A stretch of DNA of 64,000 nt from positions 301,396-365,395 of the forward strand of contig WPDH01000066.1 of NCBI GenBank assembly GCA_019137255.1, written 5' to 3'. This stretch comes from Corinectria fuckeliana (Eukaryota; Ascomycota; Sordariomycetes; Hypocreales; Nectriaceae). Positions 12,702 through 24,640 of this stretch are shown piece after piece (position 1 is the first letter of the stretch; each line of letters starts with the position of its first letter). A model generated the notes under the pieces. The model was not told where the DNA came from. It was given only the letters and a program-made list of their open reading frames with translations, and did not search any database. The translations under genes and the position numbers were made by a program.

Positions 12702-13433
12702 TCACTCAACTCCCATCACCCTCAGCGTCGCCTTATACCTCTCCGCCTCCTGCACCATCTCCCCCTCAGTCCTGGGGTGCCGATCCTCATCGTCCACCCT
12801 CGGCAGGCCGCCCCCCGGCGCAGGCCGCCGGCGCAGCTCGCGATCCCACAGCGCGCCGCCCACGTTGCCCTCCTCGCCGGCCATCTTGACGTACACGGCG
12901 TCGGGCGAGCCCAGGTCGCCCTCCTGGCGCGGGATGACGTGCACGTGCAGGTGCGGGACGGTCTGGCCCGCCGCCGCGCCGTCCTGCACCGCCACCGAGA
13001 AGCTGCCGGCGTCCGGGGTGGGTTCCGGGAAGTAGGCCCGCGCCAGGAGCCGCTGCGTCAGCTGCACCGTCGTGAAGAGGTCCGCCGTCTCCTCGGGCGT
13101 CAGGTCGGTGATGCGCTGGTGCGGCGCGTGCGGGCAGACGAGGATGTGACCTGGGACCAGCGGCTTGAGGTTGACGATGGCGAAGGAATGAGGGGTCGTG
13201 AGGAAGACCTAGGGATGGGTAAGAGATGTGTAGCTAAAACGGCGGTAGCGATGAGGTGAGGCGAGAAGGCTCATGAGTTGTGTGAGTAGACGGCGGACGC
13301 GACTTCCGTGGCTCACAGACCCCATTGAGTAGCCTTGGGAGTATCATCACTGCAAGATCAGCCGACTCACCTGTTTCGTCACCTCAAACGGCCCAAACCT
13401 GACGGTCCTACCGCCTGCGCCCGTGGAAGTCAT
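12702..13433 (-). CDS. FHIT-type HIT hydrolase (dinucleoside triphosphatase)
   Basis: Exons 13433-13371 and 13208-12702 give 189 residues. The 162-bp intron begins GTGAGT and ends TAG. The N-terminus MTSTGAGGRTVRFGPFEVTKQ joins VFLTTPHSFAIVNLKPLVPG, then HILVCPHAPHQRITDLTPEE, which matches fungal FHIT/Hnt2 (Aph1) proteins. The HIT histidine triad is in PHLHVHVIP, with His107, His109 and His111; the middle position of the motif carries the catalytic histidine. Family members cleave Ap3A and Ap4A to AMP plus ADP or ATP in cytosol or mitochondria. A hydrophilic insertion after residue 115 (RRRPAPGGGLPRVDDEDRH) is typical of fungal members. An in-frame start further upstream is possible but extends poorly conserved sequence. 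Confidence 0.88.
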
Positions 13434-13998
13434 GATGCCTCTCGCGCTGCAACCCGCTACAAGAGACGTTGTCGATGTCTTTGTCCACAGCCTCAATGCG
13501 AACATGCTCTGACGGCAAGACCAGCAGCTCCTCAAGCCTTCTAGAACCTTGGTTTAGCTTCGCAGAATTCAATCGAACGTGAGTTTCAGGAGGCTGTTGG
13601 TGCAGCCCGAGCGGATGTGATGGAGCAGTGAGGTGAGGGTCGGGTGTGAGGGTGATGTCATGTGTCGGATCCGTTACGGCCCCACCCGAAAACGATAGTG
13701 GGATGCCGGCGCGACGGGGCATGATATGATTGAACAAGCTACAAGCATTTAATTATACGTTTATTGTATGCGTGATTTGTCTTGCTTATAGCCAGGTTCG
13801 CCTTATGCTTCAATCACATACGGCCCAAAATACTCTACTTCCTCGCAAAATTTACATAGAAAACGTGGACTGGATCCTATATGTTCCATGTGCATATCCC
13901 AAGCACGTCTCACCAGCCAAAACTCCAAAAGCAACTTATACTCGGTACCAAAATGTCCCCCTCCCATAGATAAGTACTCCTTAAACCGCAAGCGTTTG
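13434..13998. other. Intergenic, HIT gene promoter and MFS 3' flank
   Basis: About 560 bp between the HIT gene start and the stop of the next minus-strand gene. The MFS transcript 3' end likely falls in the AT-rich part near 13740-13990. No other gene seen. Confidence 0.45.
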
Positions 13999-15946
13999 CT
14001 AGAATCGAACCTGGTCTTCTCCATCGATAGGAAGCAAAGCAGCATCCACTGGCTCTTCCTCTTCCTCTTCCTCGGGCTCCTCTTCCCAACGAACTGCAAA
14101 CTTAGATCAGCATACGAAAAAGGGCCACTTGCGACACGCAACTTACCATGGGGCTTCAAGACGAAGCTGGCTGCTAGGGCAAAGGCAAACGTAGAGGTCA
14201 GCAACACAAAGATGGCCTGGGGGAAGACCGCCACCGTGGCGGCATATAGTCCGTTGAACAGGACAGGACCAAGCACCCGAGCCAAGGCGTGGAGCATACC
14301 AACTGCTCCCAGGATTTGGCCCACGCGTTCGGATGGCACATGTTTGGTAAGGATGGCTTGGCTGGTGGCGCCACCGAGCCCGCCGACGGCCGTGATCATA
14401 CCACACGCAAAGAAGACGCCATCCGAACGAGCCAGTGAATAGCCAACAGATCCCAAAATATCAGATATCAAAGCAGCTCGGAGTGTCCATACGTCAAGGT
14501 TGTCTGCTCCCGAGTGCGTTTGCGCCGGCGGTAGACCGGCCCTGCTCCTCCGTGCAGCCGGGCGTATGCGCCCAAAGTAGTTTATGATGGGGAAGACGCC
14601 CATGAGCACGACGACTCGGACCATGGATAGGGCAGACACAAACTGCGAGCTCTCAAAGTTGCCCCAGTCGAAGATGTATCCGCTGTACAGGATGATGACG
14701 GCGCCCGCAGACATGGAGGATCCCAGGATGATGGTGTCGTTGATAGCCAGGGCGACCAGGTTGCGGCGGAGGGCGGGCGACGTGCCCGGACCCCGAGGCC
14801 AAAGAATCTGGAGAGGCGCGAAGGGGTTGACGGTCTGGACGGTGGCCAGCCAAGACGTCGCTCCGACCTGAGCTCGCATCTCCCGCTCTTTTCCCCATTT
14901 CTCCCGGGCTGCCAGCTGCTTCTGCTTGGAGAGCGACTCGGGAACCACGAAGGCGACAACCAAGATGAAGACAATGTGGCACCCCAGCACGACGTAGAAG
15001 ATGGAAAGAAGGCTGCCCGTCCACTTGACGAAGTACCCAGCCAGGAGAGGGCCAAACGCCAGACCGGTGAACAAGCACGCGTGCACGTAGCCCATTGATA
15101 CGGCTCGCTTCGAGGGCGGCGTGCAGTCGCTAGTGTACGATTGACTCATGATGCTTCCGGCCGTGAAGGAGCCCGTCATGCCGTCGAAGATGCTGCCGAG
15201 CAGAAGCCATCGATAGTTGATGGCATTCGGATACCGAGCAACGAGGACGGTGATGAACTCGGCGAACACTCCACCGACCGATGTCAGCGCCAAGAGACGC
15301 GTCCGGCCGTATCTATCAGACAGGTGGCCTATGCGCGGGGCGACAATCGCACTGAGGATTCCAGTGATGAAGTTCATGACCAGCATGAAGGTTGCTACGT
15401 TCCTCTGGACCTCGGGGATCTTGCACTGCGGATTGTCGCTTCCCAGAAGCACGGGATTGAAGACGGTGTTGGGATTCTGGAGCTTCTGGTCGGCGAAGTA
15501 CTGCTTACAGACGAGGTCGAGGATTCTATTTTCGGCACACACGGGTTCAGCAGGCGCAATAGGATGGTGCTCCGGCGGGAGCAATGATTTGGAAAAGGAG
15601 ATGCTCACAGATTCAACCTCGGCACCATGACACCTCCAAATGCGAGGGTGAAGATGGCAAAGGGGCCGAGCAGCCAGAAGACCTGTGTATTGCCGTCAGA
15701 ACTGACATGCAGTTAGAGTGTGGCGGCGGGTGTGCACACGGTAGGTCTGCGCCACCACGGCAAGCCCTCGAAGTCTTTGTATCCATCCCAGCCGCCCTCG
15801 GTAGAGTTGGCGCCGTCGCCAGGACGAGTCTCCTGGTAGTCATTGCCCAGCAGGCGGGTGGTCTCGGTGTCTTCGGCGGTGGGGTCCGCTGTCGCAAAGG
15901 CCGGAGAGGTCGTCGCGTCGCCGCCGGCTTGGTTCGCTGTCACCAT
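13999..15946 (-). CDS. MFS transporter, TCR/tetracycline-resistance-like
   Basis: Exons on the minus strand are 15946-15740, 15682-15609, 15525-14147 and 14093-13999, giving 584 residues. The second exon is 74 nt and encodes VFWLLGPFAIFTLAFGG, the first membrane helix; splicing joins it to ILDLVCKQYFADQK. The signature GHLSDRYGRTRLLALTSVGG marks the MFS loop 2-3. The cytosolic N-terminus carries ETTRLLGN and GLPWWRRPT, typical of this fungal clade. The last intron (53 bp, GTAAGT/CAG) restores an acidic C-terminal tail, EEEPEEEEEEEPVDAALL, ending DQVRF. Reading through it instead gives an implausible basic tail. About twelve membrane segments are expected. The substrate is not readable; relatives resemble tetracycline antiporters and proton-coupled folate carriers. 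Confidence 0.87.
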
Positions 15947-17459
15947 GACGGCGGGTAGACGCGCAAAAGAGGTACGCGCGCGCGGAAGGGCGATGACAAG
16001 TCTCTATAGTAAGCGACAGAGACGATGGATGTGCGCGCGTAGATCGGTCGTCGGGGGGGACGATGCTGGCAAGCTAGGGAGCTATCGCTATCGCATGGCA
16101 CTTCGAGTAAGAAGGATATGTCAACGAAGAGACGCCAGATCTCCGAGAAAGGGCAGTCTAATGTATTAGGAAAGTATGCGAAACTCAACGAGAGGGGAGA
16201 GGATCTGGATTAATAATGGCAAAGGCAGGAAACCGGACTTGAAGATGCGTTGAGTGAGTTGGCTATACTGATGGGGGGTGGATACGATTCGAGCTACCCA
16301 GACCTAGCCAAGCGCCAGTGAGTGCCAGTTGGGCCGGGGCTCACGACTCGGGCTCCGGAGGGGGCGGGACCGAAGACCTGCGGTGCAACCTCCGCGTCCG
16401 TACTACACTTCGGACTTTCTTTCTTTCTATCGAGGCGAAGGAGGAATAGATGCAAGCGTATTATTCCCTCGTGAGACAAGGCAGCCAGTGGATTTCCCAG
16501 AGGCTTGATTAACTTGGATATCCCTCACATTCCAACCTCGAAGTCCCAACGTCTCCGGCCCGAATAGACAAACCGTTGACCCAGATCAGATTGCCAGCTA
16601 ATAATCTAGGTTCTGAAACCGGGAAGTGAGGTGGTTGCCAGCGAACAAATGGATGACGTACTCCACTGCGCCGCGTACCGACATACCTATCTACATACGG
16701 AGTACTGTCCATAGCTCGGCGATTGACTACCATGCAGCCACTTGTGAATAGAGAGACTCACTGATAAGCTCGTTGTTTCACAGGGGGGGGGGAGAGGCAC
16801 AGTCGGGTTTCGGTACCGTAGTTGCGTAGTCAGGCCGGTCACCCGCCTCTTGGCTTATCATCAGTCACTCGTCGTCACTGATTCCCTGATCAGGACGGAA
16901 TTCGTACGTAACTAACGTAGATATGGTGCAACGTGTTTCCCCACGTTTGATATATGGCCAGCACGGCGTTTCCCGATCCAATGACGTTGAGCTGCAGGCT
17001 GGACGGAGTACCTCCAGCGCCAGCTCTGACCTGCCAGCACTTGAATGAATGTTCGGGATGTAGACGAGGGGAAAGCAGTTGTTCTCCTATGATCCTACTC
17101 AGTAACGCTGACGAAAGGCGAAAGGAGAAAGCTTCATCCCTCAACAATAAGTACTTACTAATTATAGTCATTAATATCAAGACGACGAAGCTCCCTGGCT
17201 CCTCCTCTCCTTAGCTTGCAAGACGCTGCAGCGCCTTATTTCCTGTCAGGAACGAGATTGGTGGTTGGCTCGTGCACCCGATCACCTACGAGCCAATCAC
17301 CAGCCCCTAAAACATGACTCAGCACTTTGCACCTGAAGCTCTTCGTCACGCTTACTAGTAGGCCTTATTAGATATTTTCAGGAAAGCGTGTTTTGAGGCC
17401 GTCGACAGACTCAGTCGCATCCAACCCTTCGACAGCGCGACTCCAAACCCACCGTCACG
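15947..17459. other. Divergent intergenic region, MFS gene and cef1
   Basis: About 1.5 kb between two divergent starts. It contains a G-run at about 16785-16795 and no convincing coding frame. The cef1-proximal end has CCAAT-type elements, listed separately. Confidence 0.45.
17254..17300 (+). promoter_or_regulatory. CCAAT boxes upstream of cef1
   Basis: An ATTGG (inverted CCAAT) lies at 17257-17261 and a CCAAT at 17293-17297, about 200 and 165 bp before the cef1 ATG. This spacing suits HAP-complex binding in filamentous fungi. Assignment is by pattern only. Confidence 0.35.
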
Positions 17460-19860
17460 ATGCCCGTCGTCAAGGGAGGAGTCTGGACAAACATCGAGGA
17501 TGAAATCCTCAAGGCCTCCGTCTCCAAGTATGGCCTCAACCAATGGGCGCGCGTCTCCTCGCTGCTTGCTCGCAAGACCCCCAAGCAGTGCAAGGCGCGA
17601 TGGAACGAATGGCTCGATCCCAGCATCAAAAAGATCGAGTGGAGCAAGGAGGAAGATGAGAAGCTGCTGCACCTCGCCAAGATTATGCCCACGCAGTGGC
17701 GCACCATCGCCCCCATTGTCGGCCGAACCGCGAACCAGTGCCTAGAGCGATACCAGAAGCTCCTCGACGAGGCCGAGGCGCGGGAGTCTTCCGGCCTTGG
17801 CCTCACCGGCCCCGATGGCGGCGAGACCCAGGCGCCCAGCGCCGACGACGTGAGGAGGCTGCGTCCCGGTGAGCTCGACCCGGACCCCGAGACCAAGCCC
17901 GCCCGACCCGACACGATCGATCTCGACGAGGACGAAAAGGAGATGCTGAGCGAGGCTCGCGCCCGCTTGGCGAACACACAGGGAAAAAAGGCGAAGCGAA
18001 AGGCTCGGGAGCGCCAGCAGGAGGAGTCGCGCCGCCTGGCCGCTCTGCAGAAACGGAGAGAGCTGAAGACCGCTGGCATCAACGTCAAGGTCACGACGCG
18101 GAAGAAGGGCGAGATGGATTACAATGCGGATATTCCTTTTGAAAAAAGGGCTTTGACTGGATTCTACGATACTTCCGAAGAGCTGGTACAGAACGAAGCT
18201 CAGCGCGATGCCTTCGATCCCCGCAAGCAACAGCTCGCCAACAAGCGCAAGGGTGACGGCGAGGACGATAATGGCCGAAAGCGACAGAAGAACGATAAGG
18301 ACAGCGCGTCGGAGTCGACCAAGGCAGCGCTGAAGGCTGGCCAATTGCAGAAGATCCGCGAGGCTGAACAAAGCAGCAAACGACGCTCCTTGGTTCTGCC
18401 AGCACCGCAGGTCAGCGAGGGCGAGCTGGAGGATATCGTCAAGATGGGCAAGATGGGCGAGGCAGCCAACATCCGAGCCAGAGAAAGCGAGAACGATGCC
18501 ACCCGGGGACTCGTCAGCACATACTCGACCCTCAACTCGAGTGCACCCATCCGAACACCGAAAGCCCCTGAACAAGACGACCACATCGCCAACGAGATTC
18601 GAAATATCCGAGCCCTCAACGATACGCAGTCGGCCTTGTTGGGAGGTGAAAACACCCCCCTTCACCAGGGATCCGCCTCGACAGGCTTCGATGGCATTAC
18701 TCCTCGGAAGCAGACCATGGCAACACCCAACCCGCTAGCGACCCCCATAAGAGGAGCCAACGGCGTCGGTGCCACGCCGCGTCAGCCGGGACAGACCCCG
18801 ATGCGGACACCCCGAGATACTCTTGCGCTGAACCAAGACGACAACATGTCATTGGTTTCGGCTACCCCCCGAGACGTCAAGATGCGAGAACTTGCGATGC
18901 GAAACCAGCTGCGGTCCGGGCTCTCTGCGCTTCCCAAGCCAAAAGATGTCGAATGGGAGTTTGATATCCCTGACGAGCAGAGGGAAGCGATGCAGCTGGA
19001 GGATGCACCCGAAGAGGATGCCGAGGAGCGTGATCGCCGAGAACGCGAGAGACGAGAAGCGGAAGAAGCCATCGAGTTCCGACGGCGAACTCAAGTCATG
19101 CAGCGCAGCCTGCCGCGGCCAGTGGTTGTCGACGTGGCTGAATTGTTAAAGAAGGCCAGCACGTTGACCAATGCCGCAGAAGCCCTCATCGCCAAGGAGT
19201 CAGCAGCCCTCATCGCCAACGATGCCATCAAGTACCCCCTGGCTGGTGCACAAGTCAAAGGCACGCCTTGGGCTCTACCTCAGCTCGACGACGATTCCCT
19301 TGCCGAGGCACGCCTTTTGATCCTATCGGAAACAAAGCCATTACCCAGCTTGGAGGATATTCAATCTGCCTTCGAGGCCCGCGCTAGCAGCTCACTGCTC
19401 CTGGGCCTCGGCTGCTACAATGACGACGAGGAAGAGGAGGGCGTGGCCATGAAAGCTGCTTTCGATGTAAGTTGATGCCCAAGCAAGTCGCCAAGCTCCA
19501 GCTGTTTCAGTACTAACTATGGAACAGTCGATTCAGGATTCAATCATGGCCTCGGCAGAACAGGGAGCCAAGCTAGAGAAGAAGTTGTCTCTGCACCTCG
19601 GCGGCTACCAGAAGCGACAGAAGATGCTCAAGGACAAGGTCGGCGACGCCTCCGAGGCCCTCGAGAAGGCCCGTGTGGCGCTGAGCGCGTTCAAGACGCT
19701 GGCCATCTCGGAAGACGTCGCCATCGGACGACGTCTAAGCGCCTTGCGGGAGGAGGTGGGCTTTGTCAACAAGCGCGAGAGAGAGGCGCAGGAGGGATAC
19801 AGGAAGGCCAAGGAGGAGCTGGATGCTCTACTGGCAGACGGCGTGAACGGATTTCATTAA
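17460..19860 (+). CDS. cef1: Pre-mRNA splicing factor Cef1/Cdc5 (Myb family, NineTeen Complex)
   Basis: Exons 17460-19466 and 19528-19860 give 779 residues. The single 61-bp intron has GTAAGT, a perfect TACTAAC branch site at 19511-19517 and CAG. Two Myb repeats occupy about residues 6-105: GGVWTNIEDEILKASVSKYG with tryptophans for repeat 1, and IEWSKEEDEKLLHLAKIMPT for repeat 2. They are followed by NQCLERYQKLLDEAEARE, characteristic of Cdc5. Then come KAKRKARERQQEESRRLAAL, GEMDYNADIPFEKRALTGFY and the TPR-rich TPRDTLALNQDDNMSL region. The C-terminal coiled coil comes partly from exon 2. Cdc5 is a scaffold of the Prp19 complex in the activated spliceosome and is essential for splicing and G2/M progress in yeasts. 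Confidence 0.96.
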
Positions 19861-20076
19861 AGGGACAAAATGCATGTACGATGAATTAGGAGCCAATAAA
19901 GCGTGGGACGGGCGGGGGGGTTACTTGATATATCAATGGATGCTGACAATCCCGTCTACTGCTGCTGACTGATTCATTCTATGGTATGTTTGCCTTGCAC
20001 TACTTTTCTTGTTCATGCCTTTATAGTAGCTGCTCTTAAGATATTTAAAATGCTTCCAGGTCGTACAGCTATCCGT

Positions 20077-22374
20077 CTATCTCTTCCTCACGCCGAGACG
20101 GGGCAACTTTATAGGCATGATCAAGAGCACCGAGACGGCGGCAAGCACGGCACAGGCGACAAAGGTCAAGCGCAGAGCGGCCTCGTAGCTCTGGATGACC
20201 TGCTCGCGATACCGGGGCTCCAGCTTGACGACCTCCTCGACGGAGCTGCGCACGCGGCGGATGACGTCGTCGCGCTGGTCGCCGTGGACGAACTCGCCGA
20301 GGTAGTGCAGCAGGGCGTTCTGCAGCACCAGGCTGCTGCCGGCGACGCCGAGGACCTGGCCGAGGCTGCGCCACAGGATGAGGGTGCTGGTGACGACGGC
20401 CTGCTCCGACTGGGCCGACGTGGCCAGGATGGCGATGAAGGTGCCGGGGAACTGGAAGCCCTGGCCGATCGACGAGGGCAGCATGACGAACAGGTACAGC
20501 GGGCGCGGGAGGTCGCGGCGCAGGCACGCGAGGCACGTGGTGCCGACGAGCAGGAAGGCAGTGCCGGCCGAGACGGGCCACTTGAGGCGGCGCGTCCAGG
20601 TCACGGCGAAGCCGACCGAGGTGCCGGCGACGGAGGCGGCGACGGTGGGGACGACGAGCCGGAGGCCGGAGGAGGTGGCGGAGGTGAGGAGGACGGCCTG
20701 GAAGTACAGGGGCCTTTTGGGTTTTGCGCACGTTTGTGTTTAGCACGAATAGAGACAATGAAAAAAAAGTAAAACAAAGAAGGAGAGAGGGGAATTGCTC
20801 ACATGTTGAAGAGGATCGAGTTGGCCAGCAGAGCGGCGATGAAGTTGCTGAAGATGAGGTTGGCGCGCGGCGACTGGCGGATCAGATACAGCGGCATGAT
20901 GGGCTTGTGCACCCAGGACTCGACCCAGAGGAAGAGCGGGAAGACGACGACGAAGATGGAGAGCGAGGCAATGACGAACGGGTGCGACCCTGGGGGGGGA
21001 TGATTTGTTAGTCTCTTGGACGTGGAAGTTTAGAAGTCGCTCGCACTTACACGGCAAGACGTTGCCTCCGAGGTTCTATCGCAAACGGTCAACAAGCAAA
21101 CAGACAAACAAACAATAACAAAACTCACCAGCCCCAGAATCACAAACGCAATGGCCGTCGTCAGCATCAGCGAGCCCTTGGCGTCAAACTCCTTCAGCGC
21201 CTGCCACACGCTCTTGCGCTCGCCCAGGATGCCCAGGTCGTCCGGGATGGCCACCATGGAGACGGCCATGCACAGCAGCAGCGGCGGCACCTGGATGCCA
21301 AACTCCCAGCGCCAGCCGAGATAGTCGGCCATGGCGCCTCCCGTCGCGGCGCCGAGCGCCGAGCCGAAGCCGTAGTTGGCGTTGATGTAGGATTGGTATT
21401 TGCCGCGGTCCCTGTTGCCCCGCGTGTTTTAGTTGCTGGAAACTACATGAGGGTCTACGTACAGACCATCTGTCATGCAAGGAAGAGAGGGAAGGGCAAA
21501 CTCACTCAATAGGGACCAAGTCGCTGAGAATGATGCTGCCCAGCGTCATGACGCCGCCGGCGCCGAGCCCGCACATGGCCCTCGCAAGGATGAAGCTCTC
21601 GATGCTCGTGGCCAGGCCGCACCACGCCGTTGCAAGCGCGAAGACGCCGATGCACCCGACGAACAGCGGCTTGCGGCCGATGGCGTCCGACAGGCGGCCC
21701 AGCAGCGGCTGGAAGGCCGTCGACGTCAGCAGAAAGGCCGTCGACAGCCACGAGGCCGAGTTGGAGGCGTGGAAGTAGGACGTGATGACCGGGTGCGACG
21801 ACGCCATGATGGTGCCGTCGAATACGGCGATGAAGTACGACATCTGCAGCTGCGAGAAGATGAACCAGAACCGCGTGACCGACGTGTTGTTGAGGAACGG
21901 CGTCGTCGTGGCCGCCGAGACGTCGGATCGCGCCTTGGACGACGCCCGCGAGCGAGAGCGGTGCAGCAGCAGCAGCGGGGACTCTTCGTCGGGCCCGCCG
22001 TCATCTTCGCACGAAGCATCCTCGTCCTCGTCGCCTTCGTCGTCACCGTCACCATCACCATCACCATCACCATCACCATCACCATCACCATCGCCCTCCT
22101 CGTCCTTGGCATTCGACACAGCCGGCCGCAGCATAGCATTCTCCATGCCCTCCGGCTCTAGAAACAGCCCGCCCGTCGTCATCGACCTCGAAACCGCCTC
22201 GAAGTCGGCGACATCGACCTCGCCTTCAGCGACACCGGCGTCGTTCCCGCGCGTCCTCCGGCGGCTCGCCGGCACCGGAACCGGTACCGGACCGGAGACG
22301 TTCTCGCCAAGGGAAGCTCCCGTGGCTGCGGCGGAATTGCCCGAGCGCCCGTCTCTCGCAGAATAGGAGCTCAT
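20077..22374 (-). CDS. MFS transporter, DHA2/Vba-type (vacuolar basic amino acid or drug)
   Basis: Five exons on the minus strand: 22374-21506, 21411-21129, 21075-21051, 20989-20803 and 20713-20077, giving 666 residues. Exon 3 is only 25 nt (NLGGNVLP) and is needed to build the conserved GGNVLPWSHPFV. The ATG at 22374 (MSSYSARDG) is the first ATG in the frame. The N-terminal 200 residues are hydrophilic and acidic, with an Asp-Gly repeat at about residues 95-110 and an EESPLLLL motif that resembles a dileucine vacuole-sorting signal. Helix 1 includes MSYFIAVFDGTIMASSHPVI; loop 2-3 is GRLSDAIGRKPLFVG; helix 5 is YGFGSALGAATGGAMADYLG. About fourteen membrane segments are expected. Vba proteins move lysine, histidine and arginine into vacuoles; relatives export drugs, so the substrate remains open. 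The last acceptor (AAG at 20714) is less usual than YAG. Confidence 0.86.
22044..22092. repeat. Hexanucleotide microsatellite (CATCAC)n inside the Vba-like gene
   Basis: Roughly eight near-perfect CATCAC/CACCAT units lie in the first exon of the minus-strand transporter. They encode alternating Asp and Gly. The repeat keeps frame whatever its copy number because the unit is 6 bp. Confidence 0.9.
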
Positions 22375-22916
22375 GTTGACCGTTGATACAAACAATCCGG
22401 CTTCCTGGATTGCTAGTATGTACCTAGGGAGTTCAGATTAGAGGAATGAGAAGGGCGGGAACTAGTGGATTATAGCCGGACATGCGCCTGTGGAGCCGTG
22501 GTTGTCGTGATGGCAGACTTTTCGGCGGTTGGGCGGGTGCTTGCTTACATTTGTTGCATTTGCGCATGCAGTCGATTATTAAGAAAGACATGCCCGCCCC
22601 GCAACGTATAACTTCGGTGCCTTGGTCGGCCGACTTACATGAATGAGTCTTCAAGGGTGTTGTGCTTCGGCGAGTGAGTCAACACAAAGGAGCTGCCAAC
22701 CCGCACACTTCTTCAATCGTCTAAACTGTTCTTTCTCTATAAACGGCCTGCCGCCCTGGCTCAGGCTCTCAGGTCCTAGGCTCCTAAACCGGGATGACTA
22801 TATATCATAGCCTCCTCAACGCCGACGTCGCCCGTAACCCGTCTCAAAGCGGCACGTCTGCCGTGATGGTTGCCGAGGCGGCCCAGCCGCTCCAAGCCTC
22901 CAGGTCACTCAAACTT
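22375..22916. other. Intergenic, transporter promoter and hexokinase 3' flank
   Basis: About 540 bp between two minus-strand genes. No gene or repeat recognised. Confidence 0.45.
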
Positions 22917-24640
22917 CTAACTCGTGCTGTCCTTGGTTGTCGATGACGCCGCAGCCACGAGAATGCCCGCTCCCGTGATACCCCCGTCGTGGCAGGGGCT
23001 CAAAACTACCTCCAGCAGACCCTTGTCGCCGAACCGCTTCTCCAGCAATTGGTCCAGAAAACTCTGGCAGTCCGATAAATAGTCCTGGAAGTGGACAATG
23101 CAACCGCCCGTGTAACCAACGCCCAACTTGTAAGCCTGATCCACGACAGGCGAGCCTTCGGGGGGGACGTCACCGGAAAGTGTGAGTAAACCAAGCGTCG
23201 CCGCCGCCACGATACCGGCCGCGCGGACCTCGATAGCCTTGGCAATATGGTAGAGGGCGGCGGCAAGGTCCTCGGTCCAAGTAAACGAAGCCGACCCTGA
23301 CGATTCCGGAAACTCCGCCTTCAGGCTAGATAAGAGATGCGGCGATTGGAGGGGCTTGAAGTGACTCAAGAACGTCGTCGTGAGACCGTGCCTCTGCAGG
23401 AGTTTCGCTGGCAGTGTTTCTGCAGCGATTCCCAAGTCGCACGTCATATAATCGACCAGCATGATGCGCCCGAGCTCGCCCAGGTATCTCCCGGCCGTCA
23501 TGTACTCCAGAGGCTGGAAGCCAGGCGACTCGTTTTGTGAATCCAACACCTTATCCCACCGACTCAACAGGCCAAGTTCTCGCAAAGGAGGCGCCGTGCC
23601 GTTAATGCTCCATTCGGTGTTGACCGTAATCTTCATGTCGGCTTCGGCGTGTTCCCCGGGGCAGACGGGAACGTGCTGCGGGCGCTTGCTTGGGTGCAGT
23701 TGGCTCAATCTTAGAGGGATTGTTGCATTGCAGCCAGTGCCGAGAATCAGACCCATCGTTCCTCTACGGACATTAGATTCGTCATACGTGAAGACGAACG
23801 AAACCAGTGTCGACACAGAATCGTTGGCGATGGCCTCGACCCGAATTGGGGGAAGATCGGACGACTTGGCCCGGTTGTATCCAGCGAGCAGCTGAGCACC
23901 AAGGTCGAGGTTGGAAGATATGGCAAAGCCCTTGCCCATGGTCATGAGAGTCGCCTCGGATAGCGAATGCTGTACCATGGGGAAGCTAAAAGTCACCCCC
24001 AACGGGATATCCCGGTCAGCCAGAAGCTGCAACGTCTTGCACCCATCGCGGATGACCTCGGCGATGCACTTTCCAATCCACAAGAACAAGCTGTCCGAGT
24101 TTTCGTTTTTCAGGTGGTCGTCGATGGGCCAGGACTTTTCCATGAGCCTCCGCATACGTCTGGAAGTCTCCTGGAGGTGGTCCAGGGCTTTGCTGTGAGC
24201 AGCGCCGTCGACCTGAGCAGCCGTTAAATCCGGTGACGCCTTGGGCCGCAGCTCAACAAACCCAACCCTGAGGTTGGTGCCTCCACTATGAAGCCATTAA
24301 CATCAAGAACAACGAGAGCTGCGTGCAAGTGACTTACATATCAATGGCAAGATGGCTGGGAGCTTGGTGTCAGTTCATTGTATTCCCAGAAACAGGGGCG
24401 AGACGCTCGATTCCGTTGGGTCCATCAGGGGGAAACGCCGGAAACTCACCATCCTTGGCTCTCTTCATGCGCGGGCCGCAAAATCGACTCGGTGATTGGC
24501 GTAGGCAGGAACTGGTTCTGCGATTCGAGGGCGAGCTGTTCAAAGGTCCGCTCAAAGGCCTGGGACAAGGAGTGGACCTTGTCGATGTCGATGTGGAGCG
24601 GCTCCAGGAAGCGGCGGATCGAGGATGCCGGGGAAGCCAT
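22917..24640 (-). CDS. xprF: Atypical hexokinase, XprF/HxkC-like
   Basis: Exons 24640-24450, 24355-24338 and 24285-22917 give 525 residues. The middle exon is only 18 nt (HLAID plus partial codons); with it the frame reads CHLAIDIGGTNLRVGFVELR, the phosphate-1 site. Further hexokinase motifs: GVTFSFPMVQHSLSEATLMT with sugar-contact residues, AIANDSVSTLVSF with the catalytic Asp, and LGTGCNATIPLRL. In catalytic hexokinases the segment after NTEW usually reads NTEWG; here it is NTEWSINGTAPPLRELG, and the later sugar-binding Glu segment is PLEYMTAGRYLGELGR. These changes fit the XprF/HxkC subgroup, which in Aspergillus regulates extracellular proteases under starvation and may lack sugar kinase activity. 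The gene symbol is based on remembered subgroup features, not on a search. Confidence 0.84.

Noticed and set aside
13803..14146. Read-through C-terminus of the TCR-like MFS transporter
   Set aside because: A 53-bp intron with good signals restores an acidic tail and a nearer stop; the read-through tail is implausible.
17742..18665. A 307-codon minus-strand frame inside cef1
   Set aside because: Antisense shadow of the conserved Cef1 exon; no domain.
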